DNA from: Theodoxus fluviatilis
Taxonomy: Eukaryota; Mollusca; Gastropoda; Cycloneritida; Neritidae
NCBI GenBank assembly: GCA_034096865.1
Contig: JAWQFJ010000496.1
Coordinates: 72,501-136,500, forward strand
Direction: 5' to 3'
DNA length: 64,000 bases
This document shows, one piece after another, positions 35,608-49,782 of this stretch; the first letter of the stretch is position 1, and every line of letters starts with the position of its first letter. Below the pieces are notes generated by a model. It saw only the letters and a program-made list of their open reading frames with translations. It searched no databases and was not told the origin of the DNA. The translations under genes and the position numbers were made by a program.

Positions 35608-37791
35608 TTAAGGCAAATGTTTCACCCATGGGTGGTCATTTTAAAATCTGAGAATGGGTAGTCATGGTGCAAATATATTGTGAAGTTTAAGAAACATTCC
35701 CATTCATATCTCTCCCCCCCCCCCCCCCTTTCCCCCATTTAGTTAATGCTAAACAGTTATGTTTACCTCCTCATTACTTTTTAAATGCAATTCCAACATG
35801 CATGTGACCTTGCAGGGGATTTTCTTGGTCACTCATGGATCTGTACTGAATCATTCATGCATGTTCCTTGTACCTAATTAGGTTTATTTTACAATGCAGA
35901 AGCTCCTCTCTTTCTTTCAACGAGTGTGGCTGAACTCAGCAGAATCAACAAGTGAATATAAAAATAATAGACTGGACCAAAGGCAGTGCCTGGGGTTATT
36001 ACAATCCTGTCAACATAGGGCTAGTGGCACCATAATACACCAGAATATGCTGACGTGTTATTCTTGGCAAGTCATTGGACTCCTCAAGGACTCTCTAATC
36101 CCTTAAGAGCAGTGGGTGCATGACAAGCATCTTGGTGCGAAGAGCCTACCAGATTTGGTACACATGCACCGTAGTCACCACAGCCACTGCACAGCTGCAT
36201 GCACCACTATGTACCCAGGAGCTGTATCACTTCCTTCCACCATGCATTAGTGTTGAGACTACCAGGACGAGTTGTGCTAGAGCAGTTGACCCCAAATGCG
36301 CATGTAGTTGGTCTCTTGCTTGACGGGGAGGCTTGCTTATCCACCCTTGCCTGGGCCAGCCACTGCTCCATACCCTGAGTCTGTCATCATTTGCGCGGTG
36401 TTCCCCGTGGACGCCTCCGGTGAAGTCCTTGGCCTTTGAGGCGACCTAGACCCCAGCCTACACTAATGCCGCGGACAAAAGGCTGAGAGGTGGACTGGAG
36501 AGGCCAATGAAAACTTGTAGCTGTCCAGTGGGGTGTGCGGCTAAACAAACCAGGGTGGCTGGGCCCACCCGCTCCTGGCCATGGCTTTTTGTTTTTGCCC
36601 CTGCCCCCACCCCGACCCCGACTCCGCCAGCGTATGGCATGGTGTGCAGGGCGTTGAGAGTGCATTGGCCTGACTCCGTCTTCCGTGGCTTCTAGAACCT
36701 CCCGGACATGTCTGTCTCTCATTTGAATCTTGCCTCACTCACCTCTTCATCTACCTGATTATTTCCTTCTCTGGTCCAGTGACGCCCCGCAGAAGCCTTT
36801 GTTCCCATCCCCTTCTTCATCTCACATCCCAACTTCCACCATACCATGCTTCAATCCTACGATATCCCAAGGCCCTTAATTCTGTTTTTACGCCATTCCG
36901 CATGATTGAATTAGCTCCTAATGGGTGTAGCATGCTCACTAGTACTTCTGCGCATGCACGCACATATGCGCGCGCACACAAACACGCACAGAAGACCTTT
37001 TGGGGTCCTAACCAACCAATATCTCACCCATCCATTTCTCACTCGCCTCAGCCTTGGTCACCCAAGCTCTCCCCAACCCCTCTACTCCCACGTCCAGTCC
37101 ACTCTTCCACCCATACTGATTGACTTCAGTTTGTAGCCCGGTTCAAAGACCCATGAACAAGTTTTCTGTGAGCTTCCAGTATTTCCTTTCGAGATGTGTG
37201 TGTCTGGACTGCCCAAGAGTTTTCACGTCTCACCCGACGTTTGAGTCTTTGTTTCTTGTAGACGTTGGTATTCTAAGTGAAGTCCTTGAAATGGATGAAT
37301 TCACTTGGTTCCAATCCCTAAACAACTGTACAGCTTGCACTGAAGCTAGAAACAGAACTTATCTTGTTTGCTGCTTATTTATTTGAAGTAGCTGGTGGAC
37401 CTGGAGAGGCGGTGTGCGAGCCATGTGTGCTGCAGTGCGGAGCGTCCAGTAAGGTTGTTGAAGAAGGCAAAGAGACGCCGTAAACTGAAGCACGTGGAGA
37501 GTGCCCTGCTCGAATGTGGAAAATCCCATGACCACCACGTGGACAGACGGTCTTCGCTTTGCTGTATTTTGTGGGCGTGGGACAGTCGATTGAAGTGGCA
37601 CTAAAACGCACGACCTTTCCCACCATGGATTTATCCCTGCATGACCAACGTGGTGGCAGTATCCAGACGCCAGTGTTTCATGTGAGGATTTCTCAAGTTT
37701 CCGGAAGCAGGCTTGCAGTTACGTTTGAGATATGCTGACATTCAACACTCGAATCAGAACCATTTGCATACATGCGTCTGCGTACATACGT

Positions 37792-37795
<4 letters not shown>

Positions 37796-37850
<55 letters not shown>
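37796..37850. repeat. (CA)n array
   Basis: About 27 CA units. A perfect octamer ATTTGCAT lies about 30 bp upstream. Confidence 0.95.
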
Positions 37851-37852
<2 letters not shown>

Positions 37853-38070
37853 CACACTCTCCAAAACATACTCGTGCGCACGCCGCCACCGTCATCAGCT
37901 CATCACTCTACACATGTGTGCTCTCTGCGCGACAAGATATTTCACATGGTCATGAAGCTAGAACAGGTTTTCGTTCAACGCATTTTGTCATCTCCAGGCA
38001 GTTTGAATTGATTTGATGAGACGCTGCAGCCAATCAGATCGCTCCACGTGGTGTTCTGGAGCCGCGACCC

Positions 38071-38198
38071 ACGAGGAGTTGTCAAGTCGCTCCACGAGGA
38101 ATTGTCAAGTCGCTCCACGAGGAGTTGTCAAGTCGCTCCACGAGGAGTTGTCATGTCGCTCCACGAGGAGTTGTCAAGTCGCTCCACGAGTTGTCAAA
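38071..38198. repeat. 23-bp minisatellite, about 5.5 copies
   Basis: Unit GTTGTCAAGTCGCTCCACGA plus GGA. One copy has GGAATT and one has GTCATG in place of GTCAAG. The last copy is shortened. Confidence 0.9.
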
Positions 38199-38530
38199 TC
38201 TCTCGCTACAAAGGGCACCCACGTGGTTCCCTGATCAACTATCAATATCAACGTCTTCCGGCGTCACTTTGTTTCAGCGTTTTTCAATCGTAAAGTGTAA
38301 TTTAATTATTGTTTGTTTCTTGCTTGCTTGCTTTCCTGATGCAGTAGGTTGATTTCAAATTTTCTTTGACCGCCAGACATCCTGTTGCAACAGCTCCTTC
38401 GAAACAAATCTTGAGGTTTTTTTCACAAAAGGGGGTGTTGACCGTCTCTCTTCCTATCAGACTGGCCGCCTCACTGCGCATAGCGTTACATTGAGAGATT
38501 TTCATTGGTGGATTTATTTAGTTTAAATAG

Positions 38531-38860
38531 AGGGCTCTGTGGCCGAGTGGTTAGCGCGCTGGACCTACAGTCGACTTATGGCCAGTAGGGTACAGCGTTT
38601 GAAGCTGCGCGGGGATCCCAGAGCTTGCATCCTTGAGCAAGATGCTTAACTCGCATTGCTCCTCCCCACCCAGGAGTAATAACACCAGGGAAATTGTGGA
38701 ATATTCTCCTCGATCAAACGGGGCATCCACAGGAAATGTTTATAAAAAAAAAGAACCACTGAATGAGAATGCTGATGCCAGGACGAGGTGCAGCCAGTGA
38801 GCATTGTGTGAGATCGGTATGGGACTCGTGAACCGTGAGCAGTCTTATCAGAGGTGATCG
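38531..38860 (+). mobile_element. tRNA-derived SINE
   Basis: Starts with a tRNA-Leu/Ser-like head: GGCTCTGTGGCCGAGTGG holds a good pol III A box (TGGCCGAGTGG, 38540-38550). A degenerate B box (GTTTGAAGC, about 38597-38605) follows at tRNA-like spacing. A body motif CTTGAGCAAGATGCTTAACT (38632-38651) then CGCATTGCTCC is of the kind conserved across unrelated animal SINEs. The 3' end is not clear; a short A-rich stretch sits at 38742-38755. The weak B box suggests an old copy. Confidence 0.65.
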
Positions 38861-39407
38861 CATATCTGCACAACCAATCAACACCCTAGTGGGAATGTAC
38901 GTGGCATGTTTTTGTTGGTGCTGTTGTTATCATCATCATGATCATCATCGTCATGATTATCTTATGCGTTGTCCTGAGCACGCGACTTTGTGAAAGTTAT
39001 GTTCATCATTAAAAGAAGCATGCATATGCACGTTGCATCGTGAGATTAATTGGAATATTTTCACTTTCATTGAATTTTAATGAGTGCTTGAGAAGTTGGT
39101 TTGATGACTGATCTTTGTACAGTCTGACTGGTGCGTCACCCTGCGTCTCTGGCCGCCAGTGTGCTGGCCACCCAGGTGTCCTACCGACTTGAAGGGGAAA
39201 GTGGAGCAACATTTTCCCGCTCTTTGCAGTTGCATGGCTTTATTGTCAGCGCTGATCACCTTTCAGACGCAACCTGTGGCATCTTGGTCCCCAAACTAAT
39301 GGTTGGTCTTTGTGCGATGGCCGCTTCCAAGGGGACGTTCCCCATGACAAAGCACTTTCACGAGGAGAACCTTCCGGTGTGTTCTTTGGAGACGAGTGGA
39401 GGGATGA

Positions 39408-40102
39408 ACTTGGGATGGGGTGGAGGAGAACGTGCGTTGTGGACTTGGAATGGGGTGGAGGAGAACATGCGTTGTGCACTTGGGATAGGGTGGAGGAGGG
39501 ATGGGGTGGAGGAGAACATGCGTTGTGGACTTGGGATGGGGTGGAGGAGAACGTGCGTTGTGGACTTGAGATGGGGTGGAGGAGGGATGGGGTGGAGGAG
39601 AACGTGCGTTGTGGACTTGGGATGGGGTGGAGGAGAACATACGTTGTGGACTTGGGATGGGGTGGAGGAGAACGTGCGTTGTGGACTTGGGATAGGGTGG
39701 AGGAGAACGTGCGTTGTGGACTTGGACTAGGGTGGAGGAGATCATGCGTTGTGGACTTGGGATGGGGTGGAGGAGATCATGCGTTGTGGACTTGGGATAT
39801 GGTGGAGGAGAACGTGCGTTGTGGACTTGGGATGGGGTGGAGGAGGGATAGGGTGGAGGAGATCATGCGTTGTGGACTTGGGATGGGGTGGAGGAGATCA
39901 TGCGTTGTGGACTTGGGATAGGGTGGAGGAGAACGTGCGTTGTGGACTTGGGATAGGGTGGAGGAGAACGTGCGTTGTGGACTTGGGATGGGGTGGAGGA
40001 GAACATGCGTTGTGGACTTGGGATGGGGTGGAGGAGAACGTGCGTTGTGGACTTGGAATGGGGTGGAGGAGAACGTGCGTTGTGGACTTGGGATGGGGTG
40101 AG
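39408..40102. repeat. 35-bp minisatellite, about 20 copies
   Basis: Unit of 35 bp beginning ACTTGGGATGGGGTGGAGGA and continuing GAACGTGCGTTGTGG. Some units carry an extra 15-bp GGGATGGGGTGGAGG-type insertion (near 39490, 39580, 39845). Variants alternate AACGTGCG, AACATGCG and ATCATGCG. The plus strand is G-rich. All three frames of the unit are open, so translation cycles with a 35-residue period; this is not evidence for a gene. Confidence 0.93.
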
Positions 40103-40984
40103 GGGAGAAAGAATGAGAGTCGTCGATGCCGATGAAAATTCCTCTTTCCACAAGCGTTTATGGACGGATCACGACTCAAGAAGAGGCCTCTGGAAGTAAT
40201 TAGTAGTACATACACTTATTGTGATTTTTGTGCTAAGCTTTGGGAGGTGGAGTAAAAACTTGGGTGGGTGGTCGGTCCATCCACCAAACCACCACCCTGC
40301 CCTGGCATGACCCCCCAGCCGCCCTTCCTCCCACACCCTCACTTGCAACCCACCACCAACCCACACTCCTCTTCCCCACCCCTGGAGCGAGTGACCTTGA
40401 GACGCGAAAAGGCTGATCTGTTTGCAGGTCTTGGAGAACTGGTAGGCTGGTAAGAGGAAAGCTAGTCAGTCGTATTTTATTATGAAGGGGAGGGAGTGGA
40501 GAGGTGAAGAGGGGGATATGGGGTGTGTGTTTAGAGGGGAGGGGGCGGGGTTGCGGGGTGGGGGAGAGAGGAACTTAACTGCTGAGTGATGGCCAGTGAG
40601 TGGACGCGTATTAGACGGCCTAGCCACTCTGTTTACTTACCAGATTTCGCAGGGTTCTAGTGTTTGTTCGCTACTCGCGCACATTTACAGGTGATATATG
40701 TATACGATAGCTCTGTGGCAAGAAGCAGAGAGCGCTTGAGTCTATGGGATTTTGGAATGTGCATTTTGCTGTATCGGTGATACGACAGAAAGATAATTGC
40801 AGTACAAATGTGCTTTATGGTTGTCTTTCGATAAATGATTTCTTAATGTCTTCGATGATCAATTAAAAAGTTATTATTCACAGACTATTTCTTCAGTGGG
40901 TTTTTTAATAACTATTTTTGTTTCGTCCCTGTCACTTAAGCTCGCACGCGCACAAACACGTGCACATGCATGCACAAGCGCAGC

Positions 40985-41218
<234 letters not shown>

Positions 41219-42048
41219 ACTTGTCTCTCTTGGGCATCAATGCAACTCGTTTCTGGTGTGGGCCTCGAATAGATCTGAATGTTATGTTTCAGCTCACTCA
41301 GGCTTCACACTGACACCTCATCCACACCTATTCCCGTTTCTTGTCTCTTCCCACCATCAGCTACCAACTCATTCCCCCTCCCACTCATCCATAATTTTAC
41401 ACACAACCTGACAACCAGCTTCACTGATCGCACCTTCTGTCCACCCACACAAGTGGCAACCCGTAGCCAGTGCTCTCCCTTCACCTAGCAGTCAAGCTTA
41501 GGTGCCTGGGGTGTGCCCATCCCCCTTCCTCCCCCCATCTCCCCCTTTCCTCTCCACCTGCCTTCTAGACCTTTCCATGTCTCTAGAACAGTGTATCGAT
41601 GCCCCCCTCCCTCTCCCCTCTTACTGGCTGCCTTATGTGCAGTTCATATCTCCTCCAGCTTTACCACTTTCCACCTTTCGTCCAATACACCCCCCATCCT
41701 TCTCTATTCACACACACACCACCCTGTCCCCCGCTCTCCCCCCCCCCCCACCCCACCCCCACCCCCTTCTCTCCTCACTTCTTGCCAACGTCATCCTCCC
41801 CCTCTACCCCCGAGTCGGGCGCCTTGGCTGGTCGCGCCTCCAGACTGTTATTGATTATTATTTAGTCATCGGCTGTGGTCGTGTGCTGCTGGGCATCTGT
41901 ATCCCCAGCCACCCGATCAATGGCACACAACACTAATCCCAATGAGGCGGCTCCCTCACAGGACCTCTCCCCCTCCCGTCGGCCCGAGCCTCTTCGTAAG
42001 TCCCCTCCCACCAGTGACACCCCTAGGTCACTCCCTTATCACACCAAC

Positions 42049-42049
<1 letters not shown>

Positions 42050-42105
<56 letters not shown>

Positions 42106-42124
42106 TCTCTCTCCCTCTCTCTCT

Positions 42125-42216
<92 letters not shown>

Positions 42217-42415
42217 ACACACACACATACGAATCCATTTGACCACACCACCCCAACCCCCGGCTCCCAATTTCCTTAACTCCTAAGGCGTCGCAGCCCC
42301 ACCTCTCCACCCTAATCTGCTACACACCTAGATCTCCCTGCCCTATGAATCCTCACGTCTTTTAAAATGTTGAGTCATATCCTTTGCCTTACTTGCTTGA
42401 GAGCAGAAGACTGAC

Positions 42416-42471
<56 letters not shown>

Positions 42472-42676
42472 CCCCATCCCACCCCACCCTTCACACTGCC
42501 CATGTTAAGAGAAATAGGCATGCCGGTATTTTTCCCTGAGCGCAGTTCAGGATGAGCCGATGGTGGTGCCTGGAAAGAAAAAGAGAGGGAGGGAGGGATA
42601 TATGATAAAGCGAGGGGTGGATAGGGAATGGGATAGAGATAAAGACATAATGGGGCGGGAGAGAGGAGGAGGAAGA

Positions 42677-42737
<61 letters not shown>
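42050..42737. repeat. (CT)n(CA)n, (CTGT)n and (GA)n arrays
   Basis: CT to 42182 then CA to 42226; about 14 CTGT units at 42412-42470; GA at 42680-42737. Unique sequence between shows no gene. Confidence 0.93.
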
Positions 42738-42740
<3 letters not shown>

Positions 42741-43808
42741 GGAAGGAGGTAGCAAGGCTGATAGAGAGAATGAGACAGAGACCGCGCCAGCTAGCGAGGC
42801 GGGAGGTCAGGTGGAGGTCAGAGGTTGCTAGCATTTCCCAATTACCAGCCAGCCAAGGAGGGGCGTCTGCGTTTTGCTCCTTTCCTTGGCTTGGGAGACA
42901 GGCTGAAAACAGTTTGGCCCACAGGGCCAGAGGAAGGAAGTGCCGGTTCCTTTCTTCATGTGTATATGGTTTTAAAGGAGAGCCAAATGTCCTTGCGTCG
43001 ACCCTCAGTTGTTAGAGGGCAGTTCTAACGAGAAGTATCGTATTCCCTCGGCGATGAACATCCATGTAGATTGCAACAGGGCTTGACGGCCAAGATCGAC
43101 GTTTTCGGCCCGACTTAATTAATAGCTGCTTCGGAATCTTTTTTAGACTCGAGGGTCACGAATTTATGGGTTGGGCTATTTCGAGTCCAGCAGTCATTCT
43201 GGTAAAATGAGAGTCTTTAGCCCCAGCGAGGATACCGTGGAAATGGATGTGTGTTTTGAGATAGAACAGTGGAGGACTGGAGGAGGGAAAAAGACAGGAG
43301 GGTGGATCCCAGCCCAGGGCAGTCTGACTGATCTCTTTCATCATGCTCGCACCTCCCTCTCTGAATCTGTCTTTCTGTCTCTCTGTCTCTCTTTCCTCCC
43401 ACCCCCCTGCCAGAAGTTCACTTCTGTTCTACCCTCAGACCCATTCCCACCCGTCCTCTGTCTCTCCCGTGTGGCTGGCTCTCCCTAGCACAGAGGGTCC
43501 GGCGTGAGGCGAGGAATTCGATTACGGCTGTGATAGACGGATGTGTTTACTGGCATTTAGGAGATGCTGAGAGCCAGTCAGAGCCAGGGGAAGATGACTT
43601 CATTGACGCTTCACGCTGGCTGGTAGGGGGTTCCTCACCCACCCATGGGACGTGTCTGACTTATCTCTAGATATTGCCACATATCACCGCAATAAACGCC
43701 TCCCTTGTGTAAGCTAAGATGTTGATCCGAGTGTGTAACCCGGCAGCTGATCTACTACTCTCTGCACCGCAGTGTATACACGTCTGTGTGTGCATGGAGT
43801 TGGTCTAA

Positions 43809-43810
<2 letters not shown>

Positions 43811-43854
<44 letters not shown>
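43811..43854. repeat. (GT)n array
   Basis: About 22 GT units. Confidence 0.95.
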
Positions 43855-43857
<3 letters not shown>

Positions 43858-46802
43858 CGACGCACGTGACAGGCGGTTGTAACCCAACGCTCTATCAGTG
43901 TTCGTGTTGACTTGCCCACGTGAGTCTGTCAACAGGACTCCTCCGCGGATTAACCTTTTTACACAATGGAGGGGCGCTAATTGATGTCAAAGGTGCCCTC
44001 ATACAGCGTTTCACATAGCGCCCTCCACACCCGAAGAGCGGCGACTAGTGATAGCTTGGCTGTCGCTGAAGGGCAGGCGGCTGCAGACTGGCAGACTGAC
44101 CACTGGCAGGCAGAGACCATGGGTGGCCGTCTGTGACCTTCGACTGCTGTGGAGGTTGCCTTGACGCCTGCCTTGACGATGCATGGCCGTGCCTTCTGAC
44201 CTATGGAGACAGGGTTATTGGCTGGTGATAGTGGCGCCTCAAATGGCCCGTGCGTGTGGCTCCAAGTTCGAGATTTTTTTTACCAGGGGAGAAATTAATA
44301 GTAAATTGCAGTCATCATCTGTAAACATCGCTGCATTTTATTTGTTTTTCTTTTGAGGGATGGGGTTAGATAATACTTTTTTTCTTTCCCCAGCAATGCC
44401 TGTTCTAGCTGGATTTTGTTTTTCGGGGCTGGCTAGAATTTTTTTCTCCAAGGAAAATGCAAGGATAGATTTTCATCATTTACATCCACCCTTTTTGGGG
44501 GGACGTGCGTATAACAAACAACAACATTGCAAAGAGGACATGGCAAAAGTTGCTCCTTTAGAGGCATGTTCTTGTACATAACGATGCACCTTGTTGAAGC
44601 AAGTGGCAGACGTCGGCTGAGGGAGACCAGTAGTGAGCGTGGCTGATGGGAAAGGGTGCAGTTGCTGTATTGCTAGCTCAAGACGGGCATTTTAGCGCCA
44701 GATAGAAGAGACGGAAGTGGAGTGAGCGTCGGTTCCTGGTCTGCTCCTCTCCCCACCAAGACAGTCCTGCCGGCGCTGCAGCTACGGCAGGACTGTGCTC
44801 CGGTGCCTTATTGATCAAAGCCCACGGGCAAAGGTCTCAGTGGTGAACTTCCTGTTTCGCCCTCACAGAAAAAAGGGAATTGGAAAGAGTGAGAGATCGT
44901 CCTGTCTGGTTGTCCGCTGTGGCGTCCGACTGAGTAACAGTATCGACATGTTGTATCTAATCTCATACCATATGCTACTCCTTTCCCATTACCAAGCCTC
45001 TTGTGGGTGCGGGGAAAGAATTGACCCACTGCGTCTCCCTACCCGATTCGTAAGAGGCGAATAACCAGGGACACCGTTACTTAATTTGCGTTTACTCTAA
45101 ACTGCTCTAGTGATTATTGTGCTTGATGGCCTTACATAGCCTACATCCCATTATCAACCCTACCGTCTCCTCGAAGCACTGCACATCGGGAAAACAAGTA
45201 TGAACGGGTGAGGAAGGGGCCGGGGGGGGGGGTTCAGAAAGTTTGGCAGAAAATGATCTGTGATGTCACAGATCCACTTTTCCAATACGTGTTGAGTGTG
45301 ATAGTAATGACCTGCAGAATAAAGATACTTCTTTTATTATTGTATGGCTTTGCAATCACACATTACGTCGTCTTTCCACAAATATTCAAACGGTGTCCGC
45401 CATGCCTCAGCACGCCTCAAGCCGTAAATTCACTTTGAGCGCGCGCTCTGTGAACTCCTGACGGCTTTCACCATGTGCTCCTATACCAGAAAAAAAAACA
45501 AACGAAGCAGAACTTTGTTGGGGTAAACCTGTATTCTTATTCCGGCTGCTTAGGCCCTGTAGCATACAGAGGTCCATGCAACAAAGCGGTGATCCGTCAT
45601 AGACAGACGAGATTGCTACAAGTCCTGTCCTGTGCACATTTTTCTCTTCAACCCCCCGGTCTTTGCCATTCAGGCGTTGCTGTTAAGGCTGAGAGTGGGC
45701 ATGTGAGGGAGTTGCATGTTCCGTCTGAGTCGACGCTTGCTGAGACAAGCTTTTGCCGTGCCGACCTGTCTGTGACAATCTCAGAGCTGTTGATTGCGTA
45801 TGCAGTATCGCTTTGCTTCGCTAAGTTTCTTTTGGGTTACTGCACAGCCAGATCTTTCAGTGTGCTCGGTGTATCGTCTCAATCCCTTTGACTGTGGTTT
45901 TCTGTCACCCATATCTGCGGATTGCTTTGCGGTGGAGTGTGATTTACGAGTTTGCCCTTGTGTCCTGTTGACTCTTCTGTTTCACTGATCGCCTTCCTTT
46001 GAAAGCTTCTCGTGTGTTCACGTGGAGGAGTTCATTACAAGCACACACGTCTGATTGGTTTCTAAATGTGTGTCAATGTGGTGTACGCCAGTGTTTGTTT
46101 CACTCGAGAAAGTGCACTCCATTGTTATACTTTCCAGTTAATCGTCACGGGTTATCTACTCGGTTTCTCTGCTCAGGTTTGGAATAATGTCGAGATGGAG
46201 AATTTCAACAAACTGTTGCGTCTCGTCGTTTTAAATGAGTAGAGAGAAGTCTCGTTTTCATTAAGTTGCTTACGTCACTCTTGGCAGATCACTGTTTCTG
46301 GTTTGGCGTGAGTGCTGCATCATGTTTTGACTGATTGTCTCGAGATTCTCCCTTGAAGTTTTGAACGCAGATATCCATCTCCAAACTGGTTTGTTTTGCT
46401 CTATTGATTAGCATTTGGTCCTTGATTTGATTACACGAGCAACGGTGCTTAGCGCATTATTTGAAATGTCTTCAAAGGGAGCTTATTTCCCGATCTCGAT
46501 GTCTCCCCAAGCTGTGGTTTGATGGCTGACGGTGGAACACGGAGAGTGCGGACCAGTGGGACGAACAAAAGATTTTTCATTGTTGCAGTGGAAATTCGGT
46601 GGAAGCTATGAAGCAAGACAAAGAACCACGTTGCTGGATACAGACAGAGAGGTGTATGGTTGGAAACAAAGGAGCAAAGCGTGATGCAGCTGTAGAGAGC
46701 GATGAGAAGCAGCACTGAAGTATCTGCTGAGGAAGCACTCCTTTCCTCCTCTTCCCCCACCCCTCTCCCCCCACCCCTCTCCCTGCGCCCCTTTCTCTTC
46801 TC

Positions 46803-46814
46803 ATGAATATGCAT
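46803..46814. promoter_or_regulatory. POU dimer (MORE-type) site
   Basis: ATGAATATGCAT matches ATGMATATKCAT exactly. It lies just right of a C-rich low-complexity block. Confidence 0.35.
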
Positions 46815-46941
46815 ATGACATTTCAAGTGGAGTCTTCATGCAGTAGGCCTCACTGAGCAGGGTACAATAATGGCCACGACGTGATGCCGACTGCTTAGCA
46901 GGGGTGCTGAGTGTGTCACTTCCACTCCACCCTACCCCCAC

Positions 46942-46965
46942 TGTGTGTGCGTGCGCGCGTGTGTA

Positions 46966-46996
<31 letters not shown>

Positions 46997-47090
46997 GTGT
47001 TTTGCGCGGGTGACCTCTCTCTCACACACACGCACGCACACATTCACGTGCACACGTACACGCGCGCTCACACACACACACACACGCTCT
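46942..47090. repeat. Inverted pair of (GT)n and (CT)(CA)n arrays
   Basis: GTGT/GCGC repeats to 47000, a 12-bp gap, then CTCT and CACA/CGCA repeats. The halves are roughly self-complementary. Confidence 0.88.
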
Positions 47091-49357
47091 CACTGATAAT
47101 TGTAGTGACATGCTCGCTTTCACGTTTTCACACACTCTAGTTCGTTTGCCTCGTGTAACTGCTACATCAACTGGCACGTCTTCCGCAACGTGAACAGTGC
47201 GGGCTGAAATTAACCTAGATGTGGGAGGGGAGTGTTGATTGCCAGCCTGCATGAATGTGGCGGTAGTGCGGGGCACTGTAGATGGGTCGTGTGATCATCG
47301 CCTTTGCTCTTATGAAACTGGAATTGACTCCTACGCAAGCAGAGCGAAGTGGGACAAGGATTGCATGAAGTGGGAGAGGTTGGAAACTGAGGACAGAAAC
47401 GTTCTGGGTTTTGGATGTGACGGAAGTCCCGAGTTAGTCATGGCTAGTTCTTGCCTGTTTGCAGTCTACTGCGTCCGTCAACCCGCGCTGAATAGAACTA
47501 CTGTCTCAGTGACATCTCTATCTAAAGCCAAGGGGTGTTGCAAATTGCCACCTCTCGTTGCAAAATGTGAAATATCGATTTTATTCGCCGTTTCTCACGT
47601 CAGTGATATTGGGTGTATCGGCAGTTAATTTCAATCCAGCGCCCATCAGTGGTCTACACAAAACGAGCAAGTGAATGGCGAAAAATAGCTTAAATCGGTC
47701 ATTCATTCAGATGAGATTTGCATCAAAAACCTGTAGGCGTTCCGGCTCGGGCTTGCGGTAGCTACTAAACAAGACGGACGAGGCAAGGCTAAGCAAGTGT
47801 TAGTGGTGCTTGCGACCCACTGACCCAGGTGCCACGTCACAGGGGTCAAGCTTCGTCCGAGGCAGAAAAAGCTGTGGGCTGCCAGGCTGGAATGCCGAGG
47901 AAGGCTTGCCGAGAAAACTGCAAACCGCGCTTCAGGAACAGGCGCGCCGCTACTGCGATCTTGTTGGGACCGACTGGTTGTGTGTGGTTTGAGGGATGAA
48001 GGATCGAAGTCAATAACTGGAGCCCTGCTCCAGCCTGCCAGTGGAGAGTTATTTTTAGTGGAGGCGGGCGAAGGGGGAAGGTGGAGAAGCAGCCGTTACT
48101 TGAGCGCTTGATTGGGTTAGGTGAGCTTCTGTGTCTATTGATAGCCCACGGGGCCCGGCAGCTAACCGGTGTCGAGGGAGACTGCGAACCCTGCGGATCT
48201 GGCATGCAAACAAGCCTGCAGTGACTGCAGCTTCTCCCTGCCGTCTGCCACTGCACAGTCGTCTAGCCTGGCTCGGTGCGAGTGAGATAAAGGGATGGGG
48301 GAGAAAAAATAACTCGGGAACTGGGTTGGAAAATCGGAGCAACGAATGATGAGGCTGCTTAAGGAAGTCGTCCTGAACTCGATCTGTCGTAGCTTGCTGC
48401 TCGCTTATCTGACCCGACACACCTTCGGATTATTCGGGTCAGATTAGTTTTTCCCCGAGAACGCACATACACAGGAAACCTGATCTCTGAGTGACAAATA
48501 CAAAGTATCCGGTCACTGTTCTATAGGGGTTGGTTTGTAGTTTAGTCTGGAATTTCTCGGTACATTCGAGTACAGGAAAAAAATGAATTTAGGTGACTCG
48601 CCCAATCTCTTGCGAAGATTTGGGGATTTCGTTGTTGGACTGGCTGATCGTTTTAAGCGTTCGAATAAATTCCATGCTGTAGTAGGAACACACAACCTAG
48701 TTCAGGCAGCACATGACTGTTTTAACTGCAGAGCTTACCTGGCTGAAAGAAAGCGTTTTATGTAATAATGTTTAATACCCTATAGAAACACAGTAGGTCT
48801 GAATTGTGGTTGCAGCTGAAAGATCGGTAATGCTGTGTAAGCCAAAAGACTAACACAGGATTTGATGTGGCGACTGTCAGGTCCGGGTTACTTGCGCATC
48901 CTTGGTGTTTTGACAGTTCGATGGAGAAAGGCCGTTGTAGATTCAGGTGACAGAGTTTGCGCTGCAGAGACAACGAGCCTATGACTGCAGACGGGAAATT
49001 GTCGTGACTGATGCAGCACCAGGTGGGGGAGGGGGTGGGGGTATGTGCTGGAATGGCGTGGAGATTTGACGCCTGTACACAGTAGACCATGACAAATGAG
49101 CTCAGTGTTGTCTCTGTAAACGGCATTTCACCCTAGTTGCTTTATTCAGCCCGAACAAGCGTATTGAATCGCACGAGCACATCAGTTCGTTTAGTTACTC
49201 AGCCGGCAGGGAGTGGTGTATTTTGCTGTGATTAATATTTCCATGCTGCAGTTGTAGTAGCAGAGTATGCTCCAGTTAAGATGTAGCAAATGTAACTAAT
49301 CAGCCACATTTACACAGATTTGCCATCTAACCTGCGATCAGAAGGCGTGAATAGCAT

Positions 49358-49360
<3 letters not shown>

Positions 49361-49412
<52 letters not shown>

Positions 49413-49419
49413 AGAGAGA

Positions 49420-49490
<71 letters not shown>
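49361..49490. repeat. (GT)n(GA)n array with a GATA insert
   Basis: GT to 49411, then GA containing three GATA units, to 49490. Confidence 0.95.
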
Positions 49491-49491
<1 letters not shown>

Positions 49492-49782
49492 ATGTGAAAC
49501 GATGGGTGCTGTTTTGAAAAGGGACAAACTCTCCGAACACTTTGATGTTTCTCGTCATTTCTACGTACCTTGTGTTACTTTTGGGGGAGGCTGGAGATGG
49601 GTGTATGGTTATCAAGGGCTAAATGCAAGATAGACTGATATGCCTAAGTAATTCATTCCCCTTGTGAAATAGAGTTTATGTAATTAATTTGTCGGTATCA
49701 CGTGAGTGTAATTTGTGACGTCAGCTGCAGTGTCATAATGACCGTGCCCCAGCAGTGAACCCTACGATTTCGTGTATTGCAG

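Larger units (their letters stand above)
30363..38070. other. Mostly unique sequence, no gene supported
   Basis: Contains the arrays and the POU palindrome listed separately. 32480-32660 is C-rich. 36395-36640 is a GC-rich segment unlike its neighbours but unidentified. A 129-residue minus-strand frame (30899-31288) has ordinary composition and no recognised domain. Confidence 0.45.

Noticed and set aside
39131..40135. Several 100-200-residue Gly/Trp-rich or Pro/Ser-rich frames
   Set aside because: They are translations of the 35-bp minisatellite in successive frames.
45475..45891. 138-residue plus-strand frame
   Set aside because: No domain or motif, and the sequence around it looks like ordinary non-coding DNA.
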